A stretch of DNA of 64,000 nt, taken from contig CAMPDV010000686.1 of the NCBI GenBank assembly GCA_946699065.1, positions 62,001 to 126,000 on the forward strand, read 5' to 3'. The DNA is from Loxodes magnus. Taxonomy: Eukaryota > Ciliophora > Karyorelictea > Loxodida > Loxodidae. The translations under genes and the position numbers were made by a program. Under the pieces are notes generated by a model. It was not told the origin of the DNA and searched no databases. It saw nothing but the letters and a program-made list of their open reading frames with translations. This document shows, one piece after another, positions 11,740 to 25,403 of this stretch. Numbering within the stretch: the stretch's first letter is position 1; every line of letters begins with the position of its first letter.

Positions 11740-14700
11740 TCTATTCTTAATTATCTCTCATTCGAATTCGTTTATTCAGCGTTATTTAGTTTAAACTATT
11801 TATAATTGCTCAATAACTAAATTTTAATTTATTGTTCTACCTTTTTTTAATTTTCTTACTATATCTATTATCTTATAGCAAAATTTATTTAGTCATATTT
11901 TAACAAAGAATCCATTACTCTCATTTGAATGAAATTTTATTTTCCTTTCTTTATTTGAGTATAAAATCATATGTCTTTCTTAATCCTTCAATCTCTCCTA
12001 ATTTTCTTAGAGTTTATTTTAAATCTTTCAATTACTTCCTATTTGAGATTATATCTAATTTTATACCCCAAAACTATTATTATTTTGTTGCTCTTCAATT
12101 TTTTACTAAATTATATTTCATAACTAGCTTTTATTCCTACTATGCTTCTTAAAAATTTATAGCTCTTTACTGATTTCTCTAATTTTTCTTATTATTTAAG
12201 AGTCAAATTCAGTTTTACTAATAAATCTTCACACTAGTTTTACTATCTGTTATAGATAAGCATTTACTTATTTTATTAAATTTATTGTTTTATTCTCTTT
12301 TATATTGCTTAATTTAAAATTCTTATCATTTTAACCTTCCCTTCTCAACAGGATGTTTTTAATTAAAAAGATAAATATATGCTCATAGACTTGTCATAGA
12401 TCACTGTTGAAAAATCCTAATTTTAAACAAAAGTACAAATCTATAATGTTTTTGCTCCATAGTTTATTAATTAACAGCATTATCTACATTGACTATTCCT
12501 TTATTTACAAAAATACCAATATCAAGAATACATTTTACTACATCAGAGCATTTTCTTAATGACAAATATCTAACATTTTTACTGATACTCTGCCACTAGT
12601 AAAAGGACATTCTTCAGCTATCCTAAAAATTAAATTCCAGAGGGCAAATAATCTTATAATTCTGGAATTGAAAGTCAAAGTAACTACTTAAGTTCCCCTT
12701 CTTTAGCAGAATTTATGATAATCTTAGAGTTTCAGTAATTTGGAGTAATTTTAATGATAACAGGAATTTTTTTATTTTATACTACCCATCTGTCGATTTC
12801 TTTAATGATTTAAGGATTCTCTCCATAAACTCTTCTCCTTCTTTTTTATTTTCTAAGTATGGACAAGAAAGATTTATTTAAAAGCATTGAAGTTAACACT
12901 ATAGAGCACTCTTGTACTTCTGGGAATGTTTTTTGTATATAAATATAGAAAAGTGGGGAATGTTATGAGTAAAGTGTTTCTTAGTATAATTAGCTCCTTC
13001 TATTAAGCATTTTAAAGTTTTATCTCTTATCATCTCTAGATTTAAAAATGAAGCTTCTTGTTTTTTTTGTCACATAATGCTTTAAAAATTCTTAGTGAAA
13101 TATCAGAAATTAAATTTTAGTCCAAAACGAAGGATTTTATTTAATGCAAATCCTCATCTACATTAAAAAGGTCTTCGAATAATGGGATAAGAGATTGTAA
13201 TTTGAGGGTAGTCTAAAGCTAAAGGATTTAGCATTTGAAAAGCCACTATCTGAGTTGATAAATAAAGTTGCTGTATATTAGTGAAAAAATGTAGTAACTG
13301 CGGTTAATTTGGAACTATATTATATGTTTTCTCTTATGTTTATGGATATACCAAGAAGTTACACTAGGATAAATAATCTACAATAATAAGTACGATTATA
13401 CTGACTAATGATATTTGAAGTCATAAATAAAAGATTAAGTTGTAACTAAATGAAAACCTAATTAACTATAAATAAAGCATATAAAACATTAAAACTACTG
13501 TACATCATAATTCTAAGCTAATAACATATTTAAGTTATAATGATAGATGATTAAACTTCTATTCTAAAATGCTATCACTTGTATATAATAGGTAAGATAT
13601 TTGAGATTCTAGTTTTACATTTACACTTTTTAACAGTGTAATCAATATTATCCAAATATAAGAATAATCAAACCAATACAACTATTTAAATATATCATCT
13701 TCAAATAGAAACATTACTAGTATGTCTTTAATATACTTTTAGTTAAGTTACTAAAACTTTCTCACTATCATTAAGTTCATCTTAGTTTAAACCAGCTTGA
13801 CATCCGGAATAGGTATCTTCCTCGCAACCAGTTATACTGGTTTAGACTAGGAAATGATATAAGACAAAAAGTCTCGTAATGTTTAATTAAAATCAGTGAG
13901 ATAGAATTTAAAGTAAAAAATAATTATTTTATTAAGGTTTTTAGAAGATACAGTGATGAAAATATAATTCAAATGCTATGTTTAATAGAAGTTTATAACT
14001 TCTATTATTCTAATTATAGCATATGAGAGTATGTTACTAAACAAAGCTAGGTATTAATATTTATAGATAATCTTACCTAGTAATTTATAATTTTGACTTT
14101 ATTCTTAATAACTAAAAACGAAATGTATTTGAAGTTTTAACTCCAAATATTTTAAGCTTGTAATTTAATATCTATTTTATTATTCTTGCTATTTTATGTA
14201 ATAGCAGTGATCCTTTAATAACTTTTAAACTTTTGGACTAATTTTTAAGATCAAATTAATGAAAATGGTATTTATTTTGTTTTCATTGCTTTTTTACTTT
14301 TTAACCAATTTAAATAATTGTTAGCAACTATAGAATACACAAATTAGGTTCTTAAATAAATATAGATTCTTAGAATTTATATTCATTTTAAAATACAGCT
14401 TTATTAGCTTGAGTTTATTGAAGATTTAATAATGATTTAATTCTTGAGAATGAGTTTTTAAATTGAACTAACTATTAACAAAATTAAGAACCACTTTCAT
14501 TAATTCATCCAATTATATTTGAAACTAAATCCTTCTATTTTAATAAGCTAATTTATTGAAATTATATCCTAAATCTTTTAGCTTGCTAATAGTATTTATA
14601 CTGGAATTATTATTATACTTCCCTTTATCTGAAAACAAGTTTCATTAATGGAACTTACTTCGTTATAAACATTTTAATTAACTAGTTTTTAATATTGAGT

Positions 14701-14810
14701 GTACTTCTAAAATAAGGAGTTGCTTTAGTCTTCATAACTGTGAAAATTACGCTATTTAACTACCCAGATAAATGTTAATTTTATTTATTTTAGAGCTCAA
14801 TCAAGAACTA
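11740..14810. other. Long AT-rich interval, nothing supported
   Basis: I found no convincing domain in either strand. Short open stretches here are expected by chance in T-rich DNA. Confidence 0.45.
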
Positions 14811-14814
14811 CAAG

Positions 14815-15095
14815 GTAAAAAGTAAAGACTTGAGTCTTATCTTAAGGATAGCTCTTTTCATCAGAAAGATTTGTTACTTCAATTATTATAGAAATCAAAT
14901 AAGCTCTTCTAGGAAATAAGTTCAGACTTAATGTTGCTCATTGGATCATTCATTTCATCAGCTACATTCTTTGCTTTATATAAATATAGAGCTCAATAAT
15001 TCTTTTCAAGGAAACAAGTTCAGACTTAAGGATTTTCTTAAACAATAATTTAGCTACTTTTAATTAATATATTTAATTCCTTAATAGCTTATGCT
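14815..15095 (-). repeat. Short stretch of the 'CTTGAGTCTTA' helical-repeat family
   Basis: Repeated fragments such as GAGTCTTATCTTAAGGATAGCTCTTTTCATC, and AAGTTCAGACTTAA found twice (near 14920 and 15018), resemble units of the large array at 29.2-33.7 kb and of 20.5-21.4 and 22.9-23.2 kb. On the minus strand these would encode short K/E/L-rich helical repeats. The copy is poor. Confidence 0.35.
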
Positions 15096-15352
15096 TAAAT
15101 TAAGAAGCTAATATTATCAAAATGTTATCTTAAATAACAAGTAACCATGCTTATTTAATATCAAAACACTAAGATTTAACTGTAAGTCTTCATTTTCTTC
15201 CAAGAAGGATATCTCTATAAATCTTATTTTCAATAACCAGAACCAACTTCTGCTTTTTACTCTTATATGCCTATTTTTTTCCATCCAACTCAATTCTATT
15301 TTTCGCTGACATACAGCTTAGCTTAGAAGCATCTTGTGCATTCTTTTTTAAA

Positions 15353-16440
15353 GATTATGTAGTGATAGTTGATAAATGTGAATTGCAATGGTAGTAAAAT
15401 TAAATAAAAAGCAATATTATGGTAACTTATTTTACTATTCAGTGATAATAGGATAGAGATAGAGCATCATTACTTAAATTTTTATAGAAGTTGCTCTTAA
15501 GACTAACTAAGATTTTTTAAAGGGTACAGAGAATATTTATCTAATTAAATAGAAATAAATTGCAAAATAAGTAGATAGACTGGAACTTATCATGCTTTGC
15601 TTCAATAAGCTACAAGATTCCATCAGAAGCTTTTAATTAAATATGCAAGCAGGGCCTAATATTTGGAACTTAACATTAATTTTAAGTAGCAAGTCTATTA
15701 CTAAATAGAATTATTGAGCTAAACTATTTTCTTTAGAATACAGCTAATCTCTTACTTTATTTTCGAATTTAATTAAAAAAGAAAGCTGATAAAACCTCGC
15801 TCAAAACTAGAAAATATTTATTAGAAACAAAGAGAAGATTACGAGAGTTCTTTAACTTCTAAGTAGAAACTTATATTACGATTTGGAGACTAATGATAAG
15901 TAGAAAGACTAAATAACAAAAATTAACAAAATTTAAGTTGCCTGCTGAATACTACTCTGATAACTTAGTTCTTCCTTAGTAGTAGAAAGAACAAAGATTT
16001 TGATTGCTTTTAATTAAAAAAATGTATTTTATGAGAAATAGCATGATCGATATAAAAATCAGTTACAGTATCAAGCACAGATTTTGTAATAATCGTCTAC
16101 AAATTTGCAATAGCTTAGAAAAAGATTATAGACATTAAAGTTAAAAAATTATTTAACCCCAAGTGAGAAATTTCTAAACAAAGTTGTTTAAATCATAATA
16201 TTTAACTAAAAACGATGAATCAAGAAATATTTATAGTAAAATTACTAAATAGAAAATACAGACAGTACAATAACGGTCTAAAATGAAAGATATACAAGAA
16301 AATGAAATGATTGGAAACTCATGAAATTAAACCTAAATTACCTCAATAATTAAATTATCTCTTTCTTTTATAAAATTATGTGCAAAAAAGAGTTATCCAT
16401 ATCTCTAGAACCAGAACTAGGATATTCTTTTCGTAACTCC
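15353..16440 (+). repeat. Dispersed repeat upstream of TPR-kinase, copy A
   Basis: This matches 28246-28890 over several blocks: the TATTTTACTATTCAGTGATAATAGGA region, GAGCATCATTACTTAAA, and AAACTATTTTCTTTAGAATACAG. It also shares a stretch that translates to KADKTSLK with Gln/Trp reassignment, ending in CCTGCTGAATACTACTCTGA. In both places it lies just upstream of TPR sequence, so it is probably the 5' part of one gene locus that was copied. Whether it is an exon or a flank is not clear. Confidence 0.65.
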
Positions 16441-16980
16441 TATTTTTATAGATAGTCAGGTAGTAAAACGTTCGGAGTTATAGAAGGATTTTTAACTACT
16501 TTCCCGCTAATTATAGGGATAGCTTCAGAAACTAAAATTAACATTGAAAATTTTCTATCATCTCACTCTCTGCCTTCCATACTCCGCTTGAGGTCTTCCA
16601 TTTCTCTGTCTATACTTTTCTTCATTGTTCTTGTAAAATGATCCTAGCACATCACAGTATAGTCTTTCTGTTACCTTCACAAATTTAATAAGTTTAGGAT
16701 TATTACTAGATTTGTAATGTAAATGAATTTTATTGTAGAAAAGTGTTAATAGATAGTTAAATATAGAGTGTAAGATATAAAATGGATGTAGGTAAAATTG
16801 TTTGATAATAATAAGTTTAATTAAAGGAAAATAGTTATCTTTAATTATAAATTAAGTAGTTCATAAACTATTAATATTAAATATGTAGGAACAGATATAA
16901 TATACTATTATAGCAAAGTAATCATCCTAATTACCAAACTATTAAGAACCTATACCAATTCTAATTATAAACCTGCCTGA

Positions 16981-19060
16981 AACTAAAAAGGATTAGTTTT
17001 AAACCGTTTATAGAAATATGAAGAAGCTATTGAGTGCTTTGACAAAGCTATTGGACTTGATCCTTATGACGTGACTGCCTATCACTATAAAGGATTAAGT
17101 TTAAACTTTTTAGAAAGAGATATTGAAGCTATAGAGTGCTATGATAAGGCTATAAAACTCGATCCAAGAATACTAACTGCTTATCACTAAAAAGGACTAT
17201 CTTTACACTATTTAGGGAAATATTAAGAAGCTATCGAGTGCTTTGACATATCTTTAAATCTGGATCCTAATTTAACGAAAGCTTATCATAATAAAGCATT
17301 AACTTTATAAAAGCTAGGAAAATATGATGATTCTATTGAGTGCTATAACATAGCTATATCGAAAAATCTTAATGACGTAACTGCCTACTACAACAAAGGA
17401 TTAATTTTAGCAAATTAAGGAAAATTTGTCGAAGCTATTGACTGCTACGATAAGGGAATTTAAATTGACTCTAAAGATAAGAATATCTATCACTAAAAAG
17501 GACTTGCTTTGGCTAAACAAGGTTAGATGAATGATTCTATTGAGTGTTACAATATGGCTATACAACTTGATCCTACCTACGCTATTGCTTACTATGATAA
17601 AGGATTAGCTTTAATTTAATTACAAAAATAAGCTGAAGCTTATTAATGTTTCAATATAGCAAAAAGTTTAAGTCCTGACTCAACAATTATCTACTAAAAT
17701 AGTGAGTAACAACTAGACGCTTTAGAAAAATATGATATGACTAAATAATACTAAAGCATAGTTAGTCCATTAAACTACAAACAAATTGAAGATAAGCAAA
17801 TCTAAGAAGAAAATATACCAACATAAAGTTAGGAACATTAAGAAATTCAGGTTTTAAACTTCTCGTTTTAATAAAGATCACAGTAACATAGTCAGACTTA
17901 AAAGTCAACTACTATAGATGATATTTGAAACCTTCTATTTGAAAATGGAGCTGGATTTAATGAAGGATCTAGAATAAGAATTTGAAACTTCTAATAATTA
18001 ATCCCTAACTAATAAGCTTTAAATAGCTTGAAAGTCTTAGGCAAAGGATCATAAGGCAAAGTCTATCTTAAAAGTATCGAAGGCTTTAATTATGCGCTAA
18101 AAGTAATTAACTAAGAGGAAAATATTCAAGAGTTGATAGATAGTTTTTATAAAGAATGCAAAGCTCTCCTAGAAATAAACAGCAATAGAGTTCTAAAACT
18201 CTTAGGGGTATCAATTGACACTTCTGTAATAGGGTGTTATCGATTTTGCCATTTAACAGATTTTATGACTAAAGGAGTTTATTTAATGCAATAAATAGCG
18301 GAAAATTATTCTCCGATTATTAAAAAGCATCTCCAATAAGATTTTATAAGAAACTGAACTTATTAAGTTAAATAGCAGAAGGAGTTGAAGCAATTAATTG
18401 CAAGAATCTAATTCATAGAGATCTTAAATCTTAAAACATTTTACTAGATGATTATGATAATCCTAAAATAGCAGATCTTGGTCTTGTTAATGAAGCTAAT
18501 ATAACTACTACTTTGAAATAAAGAGGCTCTTACTAATGAATGGCACCTGAGTTATTTGATAACAAAGTAAGTTAAAAAAGTGACATATGGTCTCTTGCTT
18601 GTGTTGCGGTTGAGATTTTTAATGAAAGTCTACCTTATTCGAATCAAGCTTCATTGGCATAAATAATAAAAGCAGTTAGTGTTGATTAACAAATTCCTTT
18701 CTTTAAAAGTGAAATAACATAGGAACCTGAATTAGCTAAGCTGTTATATAAATCTCTTATATATAACTAGAGCTAAAGACTAGATATCTATACTTTTAAA
18801 AGTTAATTAGATTAAATAAAGTAAAAATGAAAAGAGTTAAGCTATTAATCATAGAATGCTTCAATCAAAAGAGAATAGCTATCTAACTAGAAACATGAAA
18901 TTAATTAGGTAAGAATTATATACCATAATCAGCAAAATCTACCATCCTAGAAGAATAGCATAGACTCAGTCTTTCAGAGATTGAATATCTAAACTATTGA
19001 TCAAAGTTTTGAAAGCAAAGATACAAATATGAATAGATTAAAGCTGAATTGAATGAAATT
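16981..19060 (+). CDS. TPR-repeat protein kinase (seven TPRs, catalytically complete motifs)
   Basis: Seven 34-residue TPR units run from 16981 to about 17694, each of the pattern (H/Y)xKGLxLxxLxKYxEAIECYDxAIxLDPxxxxAY. A Q/S-rich linker follows. The kinase domain starts near 18022 with glycine loop GKGSQGKV and ALKVIN, the probable VAIK lysine. It continues with HRDLKSQNILLD near 18412, DLG in place of DFG, YQWMAPEL near 18535 (Trp is TGA at 18537), SDIWSLACV, and the C-lobe to about 18830. All motifs needed for catalysis are present. One frame change is needed near 18262-18290, between LTDFMTK and SLFNAINSG. It could be a 1-nt deletion, a programmed shift or an assembly error. The N-terminus before 16981 does not stay in frame, so the start is unknown. 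TPRs normally bind peptides or partner proteins, which suggests a scaffolded Ser/Thr kinase; the substrate is unknown. Confidence 0.85.
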
Positions 19061-20480
19061 ATAGACGATAACACAAACTTAATTATACTAGTAAAGTTAA
19101 AAGGCTTTAATTATTTCGCTCTTCCATTATAAAAATTAACTTAAGTTAAATATAGGTTATATAAAATAAAAGTAATAGTAATATGAATATCTATATATAA
19201 ACCTTTTATATACTAGTAACCTAAAAGATATTAGAGTCTAATAAAATAAAGATAGAAGGATAAATTGGGATTTATGACTTAAGATATCTTATATTATAAT
19301 TAAGGACTTATAAATTAATTTCCAAAGTCTTATTTGGGATATTTAGTCTATAAATAAAAATATTTCATAAGAAGTTAGACTGAAGAAGATTTTAATTTAT
19401 GTAAATAGGCAAATTTAAAAGAAAAAAATACAAGAAGGGACTATAATAAGATTAATTGAAAATTGATGAAATTAAGATTATATTTAAAAAACATTTAAAA
19501 CACTTACTAACTTTCATATTAAAAGAATCAATTCTTACAGTAAGGGTATTAAATACTCTTTTAGTTTACAAATTTAAAAATTATAATTCATTTCTCTTAA
19601 ATAGGAGAAAATCAACAGTTAAAAACACTTAAACACCATAACTCATTATTTTATAAAAAGGACAAGAAAGCCAAAAATAAACTATCAATATAAAAGCCAC
19701 TCAAATATTTAGTAAACTATACCAAAAGGATTTTTTATTTCGATAATCTAAAATATTATCTACCTGTGATTTTAATCTTCAAAATATTCCACTAAAAGTA
19801 GAAATCGATAGCCTATATTTCTTTCTAATATAATTCTAGTTTATAATGTAATTATAAGGTGTTTGATATATTATAACATATATATTCTAGTGCCTAATTA
19901 TGTTATACAATACTCTCTTTATCTGATTATAGCATTATTTTTTTAGTTTGCTACTTGCTTTATTTCCTCACTAACTCATTCATTATTATTTAGCTTTTAA
20001 TTTAAACTTCAAAGCTTTATTTATAAGCAAATAAGGGTTTTAAAATATTTATCATGAGTTATAAATACAGCGGCTCTGCTCTTTAAAGTGATGTATAAAA
20101 ATGGTTGATGTTTGGATATATTAAAAATTATAATAGCTTTATGAAAAAAGAAGGTATAAATTAAATCTACTAATTTTAATATTTTTAATTTTCCTTCAAC
20201 TTAAGTTTAAAGTAAGCAGTTAATTATAGTAGCAAGATTAAAAATATTACTTACTTATTGAAATGGTACACTTGAAGAATACATATCTTAAAATAATAAA
20301 TCTATTTATGGAAATTGCGACAGATAAGTAAAATAAGCATAAATAAAAAGATAGAAAAAGATAGTGAAATACTATAAAAAGCATTAAAGAAGGTTGATCA
20401 ATCATTTATACTAGCTAAGTTAAATAGCTTGGTATTACTTTAGTTATTAATACTTGCTTCTAAAAAAGATCTAGTACAAT
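19061..20480. other. AT-rich interval downstream of TPR-kinase
   Basis: No domain is visible. The first part could still be the kinase C-terminal tail, because with this code its end cannot be read from sequence. Confidence 0.4.
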
Positions 20481-20489
20481 AATTTAATC

Positions 20490-21420
20490 AAAATTAGATG
20501 CGTGAATAGAATCTAATTTTATAGTTTATGTCTTTACTCAGACATCTTTTTATAACTGGATTAAGCTTTAAAAGAGAACTGAGTATGCTATTTTTTCTTT
20601 TCAACTACTGCATATCATATAGTTTCAATACTCAGGCTTTATTTTTTCACTAGGTTAAACTCTTTAAGAGAACTTTTGTTAGTCTTTATTTACTTTTTAT
20701 TTAATTTTCTTCATCGTTATTTCTTCTAATGAGATTTACTTTTTACTTGGACTTATTTTTTAGTAAGTTCCAGTTCTTATGTTGATCTGCTATAATTTTA
20801 AGTTTCAACTTTAAAGCCTTCTCTTCATCGGATTACTTAATTACTCAGATTTCTTTTAAGAACTGAATCAAGCTCTTAAGTAAAATTGAATATACCTAAA
20901 GGTTAAATTTTCAAGCTATAATTCATTTTCTCGTTTCACTAATTAGACTTATTTTTAGAAATAGTTCAAGCTCATAAAGCGAACTTAGTTTTGCCTTAAA
21001 ATTCAAATATTAAATTTCAGTTTATCGTCTAGTTTCATTGTGAAAACTAAATCTTAAAACTATTTCTAACTTTTTTACTTTTTCTCTTTTTAACTATTTT
21101 TTTGAGCTTTCAAGTCTTTTTAGAGATTGTAATCGCATTAATAATTTTTTGGTTTTTTTTAGTTTTATCTTTTTTAAAGGGTTAAGTCCATTACATTTTT
21201 ATGAACTTATAAGTCCTTTATTTTATTGTACATCTTCGCTTTATTTTTAAAATAGTTACTTTTTTTCTTTTCTAAGGGATAGAACATTTCTTAATGTCCT
21301 ATAGTTAAGCTATTTTAATAGTATTTTCTTAACAAGATTTTTTGATTTTTTTCCTAAAATTCTAACTAAAAATTTTTATTTAAAGATTGTTTCTTATTTT
21401 ATTTCATTCTTTGATTTAAA
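20490..21420 (-). repeat. Degenerate helical-repeat region, same family as 29.2-33.7 kb
   Basis: Units such as CTCAGATTTCTTTTAAGAACTGAATCAAGCTCTTAAG and AGACTTATTTTTAGAAATAGTTCAAGCTCATAAAG recur at roughly 100-bp steps. They resemble the main array (GACTTATTTTGAGAAC...GAGCTCTCAAG). On the minus strand they would encode K/E/L-rich helices. They are highly diverged and may be a pseudogene. Confidence 0.4.
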
Positions 21421-21429
21421 TGATCATAG

Positions 21430-22850
21430 GGATTTCTCAATAAATTAGAGATAATAATATGATTTCCATTTAATTTTAGCTAGCATTGTATTGTTCTTCA
21501 TTATTTTCTAAGATATATCTCTTAGAAAGCACTTAACTAAATTAACAATGCTCATTATTTTTCATGATTATTCTAATAAGAAATAATTTAATCTTTCTGA
21601 GTTGCACTTAATTATTAAATCTAAATATCAATTTTTTTAGCTTATTTATTTTTCTTTTTACCGTATTCTGCATATAATTATGAAGATTTCTCTTCAGGAG
21701 TTACTTAATTATCGTAATATTTTCTTTGTAACTATTGTTTCTAATAAATTCTTTCAAGTTTTAAGAGTGATACTTGTCTGTTCCTTTCTTATACTTGTTT
21801 CGATAAATTAAGTCAAAATCCAACTGCTACTCCCATGAAAATAGTTTATTACAACGACTCTATTAAACAATAAGCTTTCGATTAAAGTATACTACTAAGA
21901 CTCTAAAATAAACCCTGGCCCGCATATTCAAATATATATAATAAAGATTGCTGCTGTTGTACTTCATAGTAAAGCACCTCATTAAGTTCTAGTTCTAATC
22001 AAATCTACTTTATAATGACTTTTAGCTGCTCCATATTAAGAAAAATTTAATTCTCTTTAGTATTAAAAAAGTCTTATTTAAATTAGTTTTAAGGATAAAT
22101 ATCATCAATCAAATAAAAGTAATGATGATTTATTCCATTTCTTTTCAAAATAATTAGCAGTAAAATTAAATTCTCAACGAATCTTTTTATTTTATTATTA
22201 TCAAAGTATTACTATCTTCTTAATTATACCATCAATAACTTATAAATATTCATCCATTGCTGAATATCAATTAACTTACAATATTTATTTCGAAGCTTGT
22301 ATAATAAGGACTAGAAAAAGTCATATGAAATTGAGAATAACCTAGTTCATATACTTATTCTCAATTTTTTCATGGAAATATTAGCAGTCAAATCAAACTA
22401 GTTATAATTAAACTATCCAAGCTATAAAACTTTTTCGCTTCTTAAACTTGGTAGGATTAATAATTACATATGCGTTCTCTGAACGAAGCATTAAAAAATC
22501 TAGAGGCATGATTTTTGTTATTTCAAAAAGATTATTCTTATTTACTTTCTCTCTTTAGAGAAACCTGAAAAACATAAGCAAAGAAGAAGCTACCTCTTTT
22601 AATCACATTCAAGGATGTGTGATGATTTATTTTCGCCTACTAAAATTTCTGAAAATTATCATCTAAGATACTAGAATACCAAAATTTGATATTTAGTTTC
22701 AGCAGACCAAAACTTAGAAAAAAGATTCTTAAGCAAGCTCCTAAATAAATATCATTAAGTGGTAGAGATATAAATTTTAATGTCATTCTTGAAAAAACAG
22801 TATCATACAAGCCTGAAGGTTAAGATGAGCTTTGATACAAATAAAATAAG
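21430..22850. other. AT-rich interval, nothing supported
   Basis: No domain, RNA or repeat is supported. A short inverted repeat (ATTGAGAATAACCTAGTTCATATACTTATTCTCAATT, arms at about 22332-22342 and 22356-22366) can form a 10-11-bp hairpin of unknown role. Confidence 0.4.
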
Positions 22851-22859
22851 TCTGAATTA

Positions 22860-23190
22860 AGAATTATCTTTTAGTATTAGTATATTCATATTTTCTCAGT
22901 TTAAATCTGGAAATAGTGCTTTAATAACTCCTTTTTGAGAGTTATTAATTAATTAATAATTTAAGATACTAGCTCTTTAAAAAACTTTTGACTTAAAATT
23001 TATCTTTAGCGTCTCTCATTTCAAAAGCTAGTTTTATTATTCAGACTATTTTTTTGAGTTAGATCTTGAACTTAAAGGCAAAGATTTTTTACTAAATATT
23101 AGTTTTTCTGGTCTTAATTTTATTAGCTATCATCATTTCTCAGATTTAGTTTTAGAGTTAAATCAAGTTCTTTAAAAAATCAAGTTTAGA
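22860..23190 (-). repeat. Another fragment of the helical-repeat family
   Basis: The stretch carries phrases such as CAGACTATTTTTTTGAGTTAGATCTTGAACTTAAAGG and CTCAGATTTAGTTTTAGAGTTAAATCAAGTTCTTTAA, like units at 20.5-21.4 and 29.2-33.7 kb. Three or so units are present. Confidence 0.4.
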
Positions 23191-23879
23191 CTTAAGGTAA
23201 GCCTTTAATTCCCTCAGTTCAAGAATTATGGCAATTTATCATAAGTAAAAAGTAAAGTAAATAGAACTTTAATAGGAAATAACTAAATGAAAGGAGATAG
23301 ATTTAAATCTTAGATATTTATAAGTAGAGTTCTTTTAGATATGCTAGGAACTAAATGAGAAACCTTTTTTTTGGTATCCTAGCTTTCTTTTTTCTAATAT
23401 GCTTTTTATATAGTCTTTATTGTAAGGCATCTATTAGAACTCATCACTTCACTTATAATGACCAAATTCAGTTTTCAATCTGGTAGCTACTCCTAATTAT
23501 TTGGTAAACTTCACCCTAGTTAACATTATATTTGCTTAATGTTATTTGATTTATTTGATTTAGCTCTTACTATTAACAGAGGACTCAAATCTATTTGGAA
23601 TTGATTAAGAAATGTATTTATACTCTGGGCCGTTACGACAATGTTACTTTCTGACATTGTAAAATACTTTTTTGCATGTTTATGTTACTTAAGTCTGAAT
23701 ATAGAGGTGAGGAAATGTCTTGAACTGTAATGAAAGGAATATGTAATATGAAAGGAAAAAATAAACAAAAGCATGCATACGATGAAAAGAAAGGCTTTAC
23801 AGTCGCTATCTCTGCTTATACTGCATAGACTTCAAATGACTACTATTTTAAAACATTATGATAAAACGCTTTTTCCATT

Positions 23880-24740
23880 TCTAGTTCAAAATACGGAAAG
23901 AATCTTTGAATTATCCAGAATCTGAATAAGAAAATTATTTGAATGCAATTGAAACTAAAAATCTTTATCTTTTAGTAAGTAAAGAAGATGTTTTTAGTTT
24001 ATGGAAAAAACTTTGAGAATCTAATAATGATTTCCAACTTACTTTCTATTGAGAACTTTATAGAAGAATAATCAAGAAACTAGTTCTATTAAGAAGCAAT
24101 TTTACGCTATAGAGACATACACATCTTGCAGATATTCAGAGATTAACTTGAAGGACTTTAGAAATTTCCGGAAATAAATCACACTAAATTTAGCAAGAAA
24201 TATAGAAAAGCATTTATCTCAAACTTAAGTTGCTAATTCATTATTATAGTTTTCAAATTATTTACATTTGCAGCATTATCATGTGAAAAGTTATCCCTAT
24301 ATTAGCTAAGGAAAAGGAATTTTTAGACATATCTTCAAATGTGTCTACTATTTGGAACTTAATTAGAAATTTTTCTGAGAAATTTGATGGCAGAAATTAG
24401 TTAAGACTAATCACATACAACTATCTACTTAAACTAATATTTTACTTCTAATCAATAATCAGAAATAGACCTTCGGATTAAAAATTTTCACTGGAATCTG
24501 CATAGTAAAAGAATTAATATTTAGATAAAGCACATCGAATTAGATAGAGCTATAGGTAGAATAAAAAGAAAGCTTTAGAAGCGATGATGAAAAGTAAGAA
24601 GATATAAGAAACCAAATGAAAAGAGAAGGCTGACATTAATAAACTTAAACTTATATAAATGTAGTATCTGAAGTAAATAAGAAGCTTCATACAAAAACTC
24701 TTTTATTAAAGTGAAACATTATTTCAAGTTAAATAAAAAG
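23880..24740 (+). pseudogene. Unassigned helical protein, frameshifted (possibly HEAT/ARM-like)
   Basis: With reassigned stops the sequence reads as convincing protein in blocks. One block near 23905-24130 includes NYPESEQENYLNAIE and KEDVFSLWKKLWESNND. Another at 24185-24270 includes EKHLSQTQVANSLLQFSNYL. A third at 24280-24740 includes VIPILAKEKEFLDISSNVS, ending in a basic helical tail (NKKKALEAMMKSKKIQETKW). At least two frame changes separate them. The alternating hydrophobic helices suggest an alpha-solenoid, but no family is certain. It lies about 660 bp upstream of the second TPR-kinase, on the same strand. Confidence 0.45.
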
Positions 24741-24744
24741 GGTT

Positions 24745-25403
24745 AGTTTATTATATTTTTTCAGTATTCTTTGAGATATCTTTTTAAAATTTTAGGGAGA
24801 ACTTCTTTCTGCACTTGAATAGTAATAGATAGTCTTCTGCATCCAAAAAGAATATAGGATAGAATATAATGTTTTATATAATCACATAAAGTTCTTGCTT
24901 AAATAGCAAAAGCATAAATAATTAAAGAAATCTATCATAGAGATCTAAAAATGAAATATAAATTGATTTCTATTTATTGGATATGGATAAAGCATCTAGA
25001 ATTATTTAAATAAATGTTTATTTACACTAAATATAAAAGATACTAGCATTAATATTATCCTACTTAGTTATTTAAACAATAAGCATCTAGTAAGCATTAT
25101 AACTAAATATCTATTTACTACTAACAAATATAAATAATAAACACTAATTAATAAATAAATAATCTTAACTAAATAGTCTTAATAGCTACTAATAATAACT
25201 ATTATATATAGAATTAACTAACTAACTTTTAGTTAAAGTATTAACTAAATGCTAATATTTAATTAATAAATTAACTACTTTATTTTAGAAATTAACATCA
25301 TAAAAGTAACTATCTTCCTTATTATTATTTCATCAAACAATATTAAATTATTATCAAATATTAAATATTAAATCTTATTATCATTCTATTAACATTTATA
25401 AAT
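24745..25403. other. AT-rich 5' flank of second TPR-kinase
   Basis: This flank is rich in TTAACTAA and ATTAATAAAT-like words, with no coding signal. It probably holds the promoter of the gene starting at 25404, but I cannot name elements. Confidence 0.4.

Noticed and set aside
2160..18550. TKL-like kinases of plant or amoeba type with premature stops
   Set aside because: The stop triplets fall on Gln and Trp positions, so the code and not nonsense mutation explains them.
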